A DNA stretch of 64,000 bases from the NCBI GenBank assembly GCA_937888905.1, contig CALATA010000007.1, positions 62,001 to 126,000 of the forward strand. Reading direction: 5' to 3'. The DNA comes from Terrimonas sp937888905 (GTDB lineage: Bacteria; Bacteroidota; Bacteroidia; Chitinophagales; Chitinophagaceae). Numbering within the stretch: position 1 is the first letter of the stretch; every line of letters starts with the position of its first letter. Below are positions 35,017 to 43,600 of the stretch, one piece after another. The notes below the pieces were generated by a model. The model saw nothing but the letters and a program-made list of their open reading frames with translations. It was not told the origin of the DNA and searched no databases. The translations under genes and the position numbers were made by a program.

Positions 35017-35688
35017 TCACGGTTTTACAGCCCTGACCATTTCCCGCTTGCCGGGAGGACCAGGGATTTTTTCCACGATAAAACCAGCGGCCTGCATGGC
35101 GCGACGGACAACACCTTTGCTGCAATAAGTAACGAGCAGCCCACCCGGATGCATGGCGGCGAATAACTTTTCAAATACTTCCTGCGTCCACAATTCAGGC
35201 TGCGCAGTGGGCGCAAACGCATCGAAATAAATAACATGATACCGACGGGCCGGCTGAAAAGAAAGCAGGTCCGTTTTTATTTTTTGCAGAAAAAAACGTT
35301 CACTGATTTTTACTTCTTCATTCCATGCACAGGCGTGCATCTGTTCAAATGCCGGTTGAAGCTCCGGAGCATGCAGTTGGTCGCAATAATTCAATGCCGC
35401 AACGATTTCCGGTTCCAAAGGATATTGTTCCAGGCTGTGATAATGTATTTCGTTGGGCAGTGGGATTGCATACTGAAAAGTAAGCAGTCCGTTCAGGCCG
35501 GTGCCCCATCCCATTTCCAGAATGGAAAGTTCTCCTGAAAATGCATCGAGTGCAGGCTGCAATCCGGCGCCGATGAATACATGCATCGATTCGCGGATGG
35601 CACCGTGATGCGAATGATAAGTCACCTGCATTTCGGGGATGGCTACAGTGTGTGAGCCATCGGTAGTGGGAACAAGTTCTCGTTTCAC
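35017..35688 (-). CDS. MnmD-like tRNA wobble-uridine methyltransferase
   Basis: The 223-residue protein resembles the methyltransferase half of MnmC (MnmD), which methylates 5-aminomethyl-2-thiouridine at position 34 of certain tRNAs. Visible features are LSILEMGWGTGLNGLL (SAM-binding), VIYFDAFAPTAQPELW and VTYCSKGVVRRAMQAAGF. The frame starts at a GTG (35688) with MKRELVPTTDG, and no ATG precedes it in frame. It lacks the FAD oxidoreductase half of E. coli MnmC. Confidence 0.88.
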   Translation of the reverse strand: MKRELVPTTDGSHTVAIPEMQVTYHSHHGAIRESMHVFIGAGLQPALDAFSGELSILEMGWGTGLNGLLTFQYAIPLPNEIHYHSLEQYPLEPEIVAALNYCDQLHAPELQPAFEQMHACAWNEEVKISERFFLQKIKTDLLSFQPARRYHVIYFDAFAPTAQPELWTQEVFEKLFAAMHPGGLLVTYCSKGVVRRAMQAAGFIVEKIPGPPGKREMVRAVKP

Positions 35689-35778
35689 AGGGCAAATTTC
35701 GTGTTTTATCCTTTGTTCGCATGAACCGGATTTATGGGGGCCAGTTTAAATCGTAACTTTCGGTTCCTTTTTCAGTTT

Positions 35779-36384
35779 ATGCATTATCATTCCCATCTTC
35801 ATAAAGACCGGCGTTTACGGCCCTTGCTGGAAAGTATCGGTCCGCTGGCCCTCCGAAAGCGCCGCAATATCTGCAATTATCTCTGTGCCTCGATCATGAG
35901 TCAGCAACTGTCTGTGCGAGTGGCGGATGTGATCTACGGCCGTTTCCTGGATCTGTATGGCGGCAAACAGCCCACGGCTCAACAAATACTCGATACTGCT
36001 CCGGAACGCCTGCGTGCCATCGGGCTGAGCAACGCCAAAGTGAGTTATGTACAGAACGTGGCCCGTTTTGAACTGGAACACGGCATGAGTGCCGCCAAAC
36101 TCAACAAGATGACGGATGAGGAAGTGATCAATTATTTAACCGTGATCAAAGGCGTTGGCCGCTGGACAGTGGAGATGTTATTGATGTTTGCCCTCGGTCG
36201 CGAGGATGTGTTTGCGGTGGATGATCTCGGTATTCAGCAGGCGATAGCCGGTCTTTATAAACTCGACGCTACAGATAAAAAGAAATTCAGGGAAGACATG
36301 TTACGCCTTTCCAAAAAATGGAGTCCCTACCGTACTTATGCGTGTATGCATCTGTGGAGATGGAAAGACAAAATGCCAATTTGA
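35779..36384 (+). CDS. AlkA-type DNA-3-methyladenine glycosylase (second copy)
   Basis: The 201-residue HhH-GPD protein begins MHYHSHLHKDRRL. The helix-hairpin-helix is in LTVIKGVGRWTVEMLLM and the catalytic Asp in FAVDDLGIQQA. It should excise alkylated bases. It is distantly related to the protein at 16956 and closer to the yeast Mag1 type in its motif form. The final codons PI and stop (ATTTGA) are read from the start of a TTTGATAATTTGA repeat arm. Confidence 0.88.
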   Translation: MHYHSHLHKDRRLRPLLESIGPLALRKRRNICNYLCASIMSQQLSVRVADVIYGRFLDLYGGKQPTAQQILDTAPERLRAIGLSNAKVSYVQNVARFELEHGMSAAKLNKMTDEEVINYLTVIKGVGRWTVEMLLMFALGREDVFAVDDLGIQQAIAGLYKLDATDKKKFREDMLRLSKKWSPYRTYACMHLWRWKDKMPI

Positions 36385-36547
36385 TAATTTGATAATTTGA
36401 TGATTTGAAAATCAGGCAATAGTCATTTAAGCAACTGCCGGCTGCGGTTCCCGAAGCCGGCCCCGCCTTTCGGAAGTCTCAGTTCATCCTTCTATAAAAT
36501 CTTCTCCTTCCTTCAAATTTTCAAATCGTCAAATTTTCACATTTCTC
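36375..36547. repeat. Intergenic element with TTTGA-type inverted arms
   Basis: The left arm (from about 36375) has three TTTGATAA/TTTGATGA units and ends TTTGAAAAT; the right arm (about 36518-36547) reads AAATTTTCAAATCGTCAAA. The centre holds GCCGGCT...AGCCGGC and a CGCCTTTCGG piece. It lies between convergent AlkA and epimerase genes, overlaps both 3' ends, and encodes the last residues of the epimerase-like protein. Confidence 0.7.
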
Positions 36548-37642
36548 CTCCCATTCAGGAGCCAGCGTAGCTCCCAGTCCGGGTGTTTCAGGAACACGGA
36601 TGCGGCCATTGGCCTCGTAGACCATACCGCCGAGTATGGGATCAGCAGAAAACATCAGCGAAGTATCGAAATCGTAATGTTCGATCTGCGGACTGCACAG
36701 GGAAAAATGTGCGAAGGCCGTCATGGCCAAACGTGACTCCATGAAGGCGCCGACCTGCAGATGAATACCCGCATCTTCCGCAAGTTTCACCATTTTCAGG
36801 GCTTTGAAAATACCGCCGGATTTGCCGAGTTTGATGTTCATATAATCACAGGCCTTCAATTGAATTAAACGTGCCGCATCGTGATCGTCGCCGCAGCTTT
36901 CGTCGCTCATGATCGGGATCGGACTTTCCTTTCGCACGCGCGGCAACTCCATGAATGCCCAACGCGGAATCGGTTCTTCGCAATGCTGAATGCCGAAGGC
37001 AGCCAGCGCTTTGAGTGTGGTGATGGCTTCGTCTACCTGCCATCCCTGGTTGGCATCGATACGCAGCGGGATGTCGTTGCCAACTGCCGCACGTATGGCA
37101 CGGATGCGTTCCACATCGTCAGGTCCGTGTTTGCCCAGTTTTATTTTAATGGCCGGGTATCCTTCTTCTTTTATTTTAACGGCGTCGGCCGCCATCTTCA
37201 CGGGATCGCCGATGCTGACGGTATAATCAGTGATGATGGTCTTCTGGTTGTTGCCGCCCAGAAATTTGTACAAGGGAAGTCCTGCATGTTGCGCAGCGAT
37301 GTCATATAAGGCGATATCGAAAGCGCTTTTGATGCTGGTATTGCCGTAGAGAAGTTTATCCATATCGGCAACACGCTCTTCGATATCGAGCGCATTTTTT
37401 CCTTTCAGCAATTTGGCAAAATACTGTCCTACCACGAAGCAGGTATCCATGCTTTCGCCATTGATGCTCATAAACGGGCTGCATTCGCCATAACCGGTAA
37501 TGCCGGCATTGGTCCTGATCTTTACGACTACATTCTCTGCATTTGGAATAGGTCCGAGTGAGATAACAAAAGGCTCTTTAAGGGGAATAAACAACTTGTA
37601 AAGACTTACTTCTTCGATGAGCAGTGGTGTTGTGGATGTCAT
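36521..37642 (-). CDS. Enolase-superfamily enzyme, probable dipeptide epimerase
   Basis: The 373-residue protein belongs to the muconate lactonizing enzyme group of the enolase superfamily. The barrel shows AIKIKLGKHG (K-x-K acid/base), metal ligands in LRIDANQGW, HCEEPIP and IMSDESCG, and the second lysine in MNIKLGKSGG. This pattern fits dipeptide (L-Ala-D/L-Glu) epimerases used in murein recycling, but N-succinylamino-acid racemases look similar. The last residues KCENLTI are encoded by a repeat arm, so the natural C-terminus may have been altered. Confidence 0.82.
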   Translation of the reverse strand: MTSTTPLLIEEVSLYKLFIPLKEPFVISLGPIPNAENVVVKIRTNAGITGYGECSPFMSINGESMDTCFVVGQYFAKLLKGKNALDIEERVADMDKLLYGNTSIKSAFDIALYDIAAQHAGLPLYKFLGGNNQKTIITDYTVSIGDPVKMAADAVKIKEEGYPAIKIKLGKHGPDDVERIRAIRAAVGNDIPLRIDANQGWQVDEAITTLKALAAFGIQHCEEPIPRWAFMELPRVRKESPIPIMSDESCGDDHDAARLIQLKACDYMNIKLGKSGGIFKALKMVKLAEDAGIHLQVGAFMESRLAMTAFAHFSLCSPQIEHYDFDTSLMFSADPILGGMVYEANGRIRVPETPGLGATLAPEWEEKCENLTI

Positions 37643-37651
37643 GATGTTCTT

Positions 37652-38329
37652 TTAATCGAAAAGCACGCGCAGGCCGAGATGAAGCGTGCCTGTAAGCGGT
37701 GCATTTTTATTTACAAAAAGATAGGGATTCTCATAGCTGGAAGCCGGGACGTAGCAGCGGGTTTCGAGAAACAGGAATACTTCGCCTCCAATGTTTTTTT
37801 CTGCGCCGAGTCCAAGGTCGAGTGTTAGCCTTTTGAAGCCGGAGCTTCCCGGGCGTAAGGTGGTGCTGTAAAACGCCGTATCGACAGCATCCACGAAAAG
37901 ATTTTTTACCCTGCCGAATAGTAGACCAAATCCCGCCTGACCATACAAACCGAAGATTTGGTTTTCTTCTTTCATGGTACGGACGAAATAATGTGTCCAG
38001 CCCAGTGATATATTCCGGATGCGGATAGAAGAGCGATTGGTAAACGAAAGTGTTTGCGGTTGCGTGGAAGGATCCTTGGCTGTAGCTTCCGCAACGGCAT
38101 ATACGTCTTTCGATCCGTAAAAGGAAAGCCATGCATAAAAGCCATCCTGCGGTGTTATATGACTGGTAAAACGGATACAATTACCGATGGCATTGAACTG
38201 CTGATTTTTTTGAAAACTCCTGAGCAGGCTCAGGTCGGTGGAAACGCTGAAGCCATTGTATTGTCCATGTGCGCTCTTAGCGAGCAGCAGGATGAGCAGT
38301 GGCAGTATTATCGGGTTCAGTCGTTTCAA
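37652..38329 (-). CDS. Outer-membrane beta-barrel-like protein
   Basis: The 225-residue product starts MKRLNPIILPLLILLLAKSA, a Sec signal peptide ending near AHGQ. The rest alternates polar and hydrophobic/aromatic residues and ends with Leu-Arg-Val-Leu-Phe-Asp, the form of an eight-stranded OMP barrel with a terminal aromatic. No family is recognised with certainty. Its stop lies 9 nt before the epimerase start, so the two are likely co-transcribed, this gene first. Confidence 0.6.
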   Translation of the reverse strand: MKRLNPIILPLLILLLAKSAHGQYNGFSVSTDLSLLRSFQKNQQFNAIGNCIRFTSHITPQDGFYAWLSFYGSKDVYAVAEATAKDPSTQPQTLSFTNRSSIRIRNISLGWTHYFVRTMKEENQIFGLYGQAGFGLLFGRVKNLFVDAVDTAFYSTTLRPGSSGFKRLTLDLGLGAEKNIGGEVFLFLETRCYVPASSYENPYLFVNKNAPLTGTLHLGLRVLFD

Positions 38330-38485
38330 TAGCAGGAATGATTGTGCGGCGAATTTATTTCAATAATATGAGAATCTGCGAACTAAACAAGGTTAGATTT
38401 AGCTGGCAAATGGGTGGGGAACGAAGCAGATTAATGCTTTCCCGGGGAGGGTTTGTAGGAGTAAAAGACTTTTGCCAACAAGACA

Positions 38486-38815
38486 TTATTTGTAGTGAGT
38501 AATTTTTAGTACTGCATGGTCTCCTTTACTTAGTTCAATATAAACGGTTCCTCCATCTGCCCCACGTGGTAAAGTGCCTTCTATAATCCAAATAGAATCT
38601 CCTGATAGCCGTGCTTTTAACGGCAACTCTTTTTTGATTACTTCACCGTATTCACTAAAGGCAATTTCTTCTGCTTTCTTCAACACTTCCTTTTCTTCCG
38701 GAGTGCTTTCTTTTTCTGATGATTCACCCGGCTGTTGCTGTTTTGGCGGGTTGTTACAGCTCAAACCCAAAATAAAGCACACAACTATCATGCTTACTAA
38801 ACCCCATTTTTTCAT
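38486..38815 (-). CDS. Lipoprotein with NTF2-fold-immunity-like domain (candidate immunity protein)
   Basis: The 109-residue protein starts MKKWGLVSMIVVCFILGLSC, a lipoprotein signal with lipobox LGLSC, then a Glu/Pro/Gln spacer and a domain of about 60 residues. This domain (AFSEYGEVIKKELPLKA, IWIIEGTLPRGADGGTVYIE) matches my memory of the NTF2-fold immunity proteins found beside polymorphic toxins. It begins 16 nt after the DUF4329-like RHS tip ends, the usual toxin-immunity spacing. Lipid anchoring implies protection in the periplasm. Another Met lies two codons upstream. Confidence 0.75.
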   Translation of the reverse strand: MKKWGLVSMIVVCFILGLSCNNPPKQQQPGESSEKESTPEEKEVLKKAEEIAFSEYGEVIKKELPLKARLSGDSIWIIEGTLPRGADGGTVYIELSKGDHAVLKITHYK

Positions 38816-38831
38816 TCTCATACTTTCAGTT

Positions 38832-39692
38832 TTATCCTTTTGTACCAGATGCACCTTTTAAGACTGGTGCTATAATATTTCGTTTTATCCAATCCCATGC
38901 GCCATAAGTTGGTTCATTTTTGGGCAATGTAGTTGGATTGGTCATGTTTAATCTTGCTGGGTCATTAGGGTCACTTGGTATTGCAGTACTTATGGTAGAA
39001 GTCGTACCCGTTGAGTTATCATATTTTTGCAAACTGCCATTAGGTGTTGCTACATAACTGTCGACCCCTTCACTTTTAGCATTCGTTAAATCTGCTGGTG
39101 AAAATACGTTGTTAGCATATTTAGGGTCATAAGAACCATGAGTATGGGCTCGGGCAACGATTGTTGCATCGCCTTCATTTGACAAACCTAAGCCTTTAGG
39201 TCTGGAGGCTGCTTCTGAACCCTCATTCGGCTTTAAATATGTATAGAACACCGTACTTCCTTGTTTTATCTCAACAATATAGGTAGCAAACTCTTTCGAC
39301 TTAGCTATTGAATTGTCGTTGTAGAGCTTGGCAAAGTCAAGTGCAGCAGCATCTTTTGTTTTAAATTTATCTCCAGGGTCAGCCACTCTCATACCATCTG
39401 GGTCAATAAATCTGATGGGATTATCGAAAACGTAAGCATAGGATGAGAACCGCCTCATTGAATCAGAAAGGGGGTCTACCACATGCCACCGGCCTACTTG
39501 GTTATCATACATCCTAGCCCCATAATCCAGCCATTCCAACCCGCTGCCATCACTAAACTCTTCCCGCTGTTCTTCTTTACCGTTGTACTTGAACCGGTTC
39601 TTCAACTCTCCCGCGGCCTTCGAACTTATCCCCGCCATCGTCATCCCGAATTCTCGGGATATCAAAGAATGCCGAAGTATCGGCACAGGCAT
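38832..39692 (-). CDS. Truncated RHS core with DUF4329-like toxin tip (orphan cassette)
   Basis: The 286-codon frame has an RHS core C-terminus (about 17-101: YNGKEEQREEFSDG, YGARMYDNQVGRW, NPIRFIDPDGM) nearly identical in pattern to the full-length RHS gene at 40690-45180. A different 185-residue tip follows. It shows HTH (183-185) and SPAD (198-201), an HxH...SxxD pattern like that of JAMM/MPN metalloproteases, although the spacing is longer than classical. I identify it as DUF4329-like from memory. The first ~16 residues come from palindromic inserted sequence, so translation of the orphan by itself is uncertain; it could act as a donor for tip exchange. Confidence 0.7.
   Translation of the reverse strand: MPVPILRHSLISREFGMTMAGISSKAAGELKNRFKYNGKEEQREEFSDGSGLEWLDYGARMYDNQVGRWHVVDPLSDSMRRFSSYAYVFDNPIRFIDPDGMRVADPGDKFKTKDAAALDFAKLYNDNSIAKSKEFATYIVEIKQGSTVFYTYLKPNEGSEAASRPKGLGLSNEGDATIVARAHTHGSYDPKYANNVFSPADLTNAKSEGVDSYVATPNGSLQKYDNSTGTTSTISTAIPSDPNDPARLNMTNPTTLPKNEPTYGAWDWIKRNIIAPVLKGASGTKG
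39643..39685. repeat. Two small palindromes inserted in the RHS fragment
   Basis: ATCCCGAATTCTCGGGAT (39643-39660) and TGCCGAAGTATCGGCA (39670-39685) are hairpin-forming and replace RHS core sequence that the full-length copy has. They mark a rearrangement junction that breaks the reading frame of the fragment. Confidence 0.55.
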
Positions 39693-39699
39693 TCACCGG

Positions 39700-39747
39700 G
39701 CTGTTCGTCGAAGAAAATGTAGTTGATAAAGGCTTTCGGACGCTGCG
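39700..39747 (-). pseudogene. RHS core fragment, frame-broken
   Basis: On the minus strand this encodes RPKAFINYIFFDEQ, which the full-length RHS gene has about 80 codons before its YNGKEEQ motif. It is out of frame with the downstream tip and separated from it by a deletion of about 70 codons. It shows that the orphan cassette derives from a once-longer RHS gene. Confidence 0.7.
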
Positions 39748-39754
39748 ATTCGGG

Positions 39755-39904
39755 TGATTTAAAGGTATTCCGACAAAATTCGTGATAGACAAAGGCAAGA
39801 TCCACTTCAAAGCGGTAGGTGTCGATGGCAGCGACGACAAGTTGGCACAGGAGTTGACAGCGTTGATCCAGTTGGCGAGTGGCGCGGAGAGGAAAGCTTT
39901 CTAA
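39755..39904 (+). pseudogene. C-terminal fragment of a TlpA-like thioredoxin gene
   Basis: Reading the plus strand gives FKGIPTKFVIDKGKIHFK followed by a helical end SDDKLAQELTALIQLASG and a stop at 39902-39904. This is the typical last strand and helix of TlpA-type thioredoxins (cis-Pro region GIPTKFVID). The rest of the gene, including the CxxC site, is missing; RHS-derived sequence of opposite orientation abuts it at about 39748. Confidence 0.7.
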
Positions 39905-39989
39905 CTATTTTGATCAATGTGTAATAGCTAATACTTGACTTTACAATGAGGGCACTTTTTTATTTTCAAAAGGGTGGATTAAAAAATAA

Positions 39990-40140
39990 GTTCCTGACAA
40001 AGTTTCGTTCATCAGTTTTTGTTTAGCCAGGTTAAGTGATTCTAAAATGTTAATATAGGAGTTTTGCCATGGCAGTCTCCGCCACTGTGCGGCCGCTCGT
40101 TGTTGTAGTAGGTCAACCAGGTGTCTAAATCTGCCTGAAG
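39990..40140 (-). pseudogene. Frameshifted C-terminal remnant of an IS481-like transposase
   Basis: The minus strand encodes LQADLDTWLTYYNNERPHSG, the hallmark C-terminus of DDE integrase-type transposases of the IS481/IS3 group, followed after a frameshift by ESLNLAKQKLMNETLSG. Upstream catalytic domains are absent and no terminal repeat is recognisable. The remnant shows past insertion in the toxin locus. Confidence 0.75.
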
Positions 40141-40147
40141 CCGTGCG

Positions 40148-40276
40148 ATGCTTAGATAGATATTCTTGCGGAATATCCATTATTCCAATAACTAATCCAA
40201 TTACTAGATTTACTCGTCCCAATACTTCAGTTGCTGCAAGGGTTGTTTTAAATACAGCTTTGAAGATACTGCGCAG
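40148..40276 (-). pseudogene. Remnant of a third RHS toxin tail
   Basis: This encodes FKAVFKTTLAATEVLGRVN and a hydrophobic end, similar to the last ~40 residues of the full-length RHS tip (FVKATLKTGLAALEVFGKAN). The match is clearly related but not identical, so it is a remnant of a variant tip. It runs directly into the transposase remnant. Confidence 0.65.
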
Positions 40277-40679
40277 AACGCAATACCGCACCGATTGTCC
40301 CTTCATCAACACCGCTTTTTAGAGCAAAAAAGGAAAGGGCAAGGAATAAAAGTATAAAATATCCAATCAATATTCTTCTTCCCTTCTTGATTTCGCTGTC
40401 TAAAAATATATACCGCTTCAGGTCTTTTTCTCTAACTACAAAGAAAAACAAGAGTAATACTGGTATGAAAAACAATAATGTATTTGTCCATATTTCTAAT
40501 TTCTTGTTGTCAATTTTTATAGGCAACAATATTGTCCCGGGCAGCTTAAAAGCGAAAAAAACAAGAAAAAAATGCATTATAAGAAGCAAAACGACTATCA
40601 AGACGGTAGATAGGTAAGGGGTAGTTTGTTTGCTATCTTTTTTGAAAGTCCAATAAATCAGCGCTATAACTCGTTTCAT
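40248..40679 (-). CDS. Multi-span membrane protein, candidate immunity protein of the RHS toxin
   Basis: The 143-residue product is very A/T-rich in codon use and has three or four predicted membrane helices (about 20-53, 63-83, 101-122), with no known domain. It begins 10 nt after the stop of the full-length RHS gene, on the same strand, the position of an immunity gene. Its last ~12 residues (AVLRSAQYLQSC) overlap the RHS-tail remnant, so the natural C-terminus may have been replaced by recombination. A membrane immunity protein would suit a toxin acting on the inner membrane; this is inference. Confidence 0.65.
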   Translation of the reverse strand: MKRVIALIYWTFKKDSKQTTPYLSTVLIVVLLLIMHFFLVFFAFKLPGTILLPIKIDNKKLEIWTNTLLFFIPVLLLFFFVVREKDLKRYIFLDSEIKKGRRILIGYFILLFLALSFFALKSGVDEGTIGAVLRSAQYLQSCI

Positions 40680-40689
40680 TCTTTATTTT

Positions 40690-43600
40690 TTACCAGTTAA
40701 AAATCCAGTCTGTTAAACCCGTAACATCAGCCACAGCTGTTATCACGCCTATTATGGGATTTGCTTTTCCAAATACTTCTAGAGCAGCAAGACCCGTTTT
40801 TAAAGTAGCTTTTACAAAATTTCCGGCGGTTTTGTTATTTGCAAAATCAACCCAAGCTGCCGCAGCATCTACGACCCCTAAAGTTTTGCCTAGTCCGTCG
40901 GCTATTGATTTACCGACTTTATCTATTGGAAATTGTGATGGATTGCCTTTCTCAGTAATTAATTCACCCAAAGACACACCGACATCAAGTGTCGTCGAAA
41001 GCTTATCTGCACCCTTCAGATCAATCTTCGGATCACCAATACCTCCAGGTGTCCCACCTTCTCTGCCAGGTTCAGCATTGGCCGGATCATTTTGCGTTAC
41101 ACTTGACTTGCCTGTTTCGGCTACAGTAAAAGTTCCATCAGCATTAAGGACATATGACTGCTCTTTAACATCTGAATCTGTAATCCCTTGATTTATAATT
41201 CCTGTTTTACCAATATATGTAACATCATTTGTCTCTAGACCGTTAGCATTCATACTAGCAGCCCAGCGCTTTGCACTTTTTTGATCTGTTACGGTTTCTA
41301 CCCATGCGGCATGCTCGTCTCCGTGTTTATCTTTATAGCGTACCCAGTCTGTTGGCGCCATTCCATCCGGATCGATAAACCTGATAGGATTATCAAATGC
41401 GTAATTGTACGGGGAATACCTTCTCATTTTATCACTCAGCGGATCGACATGATTCCACCTCCCGACTTGATTATCATACATCCTCGCCCCATAATCCATC
41501 CACTCTAATCCACTACCATCACTAAACTCTTCGCGTTGCTCTTCCTTGCCGTTGTATTTAAACCGGTTCTTCAACTCACCGGCCGCTTTATGGCTTATCC
41601 CCGCCATCGTCAACCCAAACGGATAATAATGCGTCTCTTCTAACAGCGCACTGCGTGTATGCACCAACTGCAGGTTATCAAAGAACACATTCACCGGGCT
41701 CTCGTTACTCACATAGACATAAAGATAACCGTTTTTGGTGGCAGCGAGATTTTGCAAGTCTGAGAAGTGATCTTTGGTAAAACCGGTCGGATGTACCGGG
41801 CTGGCGCCACCGCTGACCATCTTAAATTGCTCGTCGAAGAAGATGTAGTTGATGAACGCTTTCGGACGTTGCGGGTAAGAAGCGTTGTCGCGGTTGGGAT
41901 CATTGATAAAGGCTCCCAGCGGCGTCGTAATGTCTGTGATCGCATTCAGTTGCGTGGCCGTGGCTTTACCGGCTGCCGCACTGCCCGGTGCGCCGAGTAA
42001 GCCTGATAAGATATCCAACGCAACCGGTGCCACATTCGGAGAACCAGATGTATTGGGTGTGTACCAATGGCTCTTTCCAAACACATCCACCTTGTCTCCC
42101 GCCATTACTTTGAGCGTGATGCCCAGCCCCATTTTATTGGTGCCGGCGTTCACCCGGTACATCTTCTCGCTGGTCGTAGATTCAAAAGTTGGATCGCTGG
42201 GGTTGTTGCCAATGCCGTTATCGTTATCATAGGCCGGTGAAGGAGCATTGGGTCCCATTACGCTCACGTCCACGATCTGTGACTGATCGATGGTGTAGTA
42301 TTTTTCTTCTGTTGCCAGCTTGGCATCTTCCAAAGTGGCGATGGGGTATTTGTCTACTTTTTGTTCTTCGGTAATCAATACCCGCACGTTCCCTAAATGA
42401 TCCTTGATCATGTAGTCGTATTCCAGTCGTGCAGGATTAGTGCCTTCCGCAGCGATGTATCTTGTCCGGCCTTCTTCATTGCCCAGGAACTGTAATTTAT
42501 CGGTATAGCCTAAAGCAGTTTGCAGCGTACTGTTACTCGGATAAGCTTTGGATTCATAGACATTACCGCCGATGTAAGTGGTCGTGGTTACAATACGCTC
42601 GGGACTGTAAATATTTTCATCATGCACCACCGTGGCGGTCGTTTCATCCGTGATCTTTTGCAACTTCATACCCGCCGCATCGTACACATAACTGATTGTC
42701 CCTTTACCCGTAACCGTGATAGTTTGTGGCAGGTTCAGGTGGTTGTAAGCAATGCTGGCAATGTCCTTGTTCTTATCGTATTGCAGGTTGCCGTTATCAT
42801 CGTAATTATAGTCCGTAGCGCTATTGGTCTTGCTGCCGCCCAGGCTCGTGAGATAAGCCTGCGAGGCACGGAAGTCGCCGAGTTTGGTGGTGGGATCGTT
42901 TGACGCGTCCACCACGTTTTTGAGTTTGTTGGTACCTGTGTAACAGGTATAACTCAACTGGTCGATCCAGCCGCTGGTCAGGCCTTTGAGCCCTTTTTGC
43001 GACATGCCCAGGATATTGCCATTGGCATCGTAAGCCGTGGTGACATCGGTACCATTGCCCATCTGCATGCTGAAGTCGGTACCAGCGGTGGTATTGAACG
43101 TGCTGCCGGTGTATTGGGTAAAGTTGCCTTTCAGTAAACGGTTCGCCGCATCATAGCCAAAATCATATTTGCGTTTTTCCTGGTCACCGGCGCTTTTCCA
43201 GACCATGCCCGTGATATTGCCATTGTATTGGGCATTCGTGTACGATTGAGCACCGATCAGGTTGTTGTTCGTTTTATCATAACCCAGATCAAAACCGAAG
43301 TAGTGATCCGTTACAGCATCTCTTGCGTAATCGCGGTTCGCCCCCAGCATCCAGCCTCTTATGTTGTAGTCGTAGGTGAGTGTTTCCAGCGGGTCGGTGC
43401 TGTTCTTTCGGCCGAGCTTTTTTTCTTTCAATTGACCCAAGGCATCATAGCTCATCTCGCTCAAGACCTTGAAGCTTGTGGGCAGTGTGACATCGCTGCT
43501 ACCCGTTTTCTTTTCAACCTTGATCGCTCTTCCCAGATCGTCATAAGTCGTTTTAGTAACGGTGGTAGTAGTTTGGGTTGGTGTCGCCAGCTTTTGTACC

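Noticed and set aside
39577..39840. 87-codon minus-strand frame across the RHS junction
   Set aside because: It runs out of frame over the RHS core and antisense to the TlpA-like fragment.
39941..40312. 123-codon open frame as an intact gene
   Set aside because: It joins an RHS-tail remnant with out-of-frame transposase sequence; the combination is accidental.
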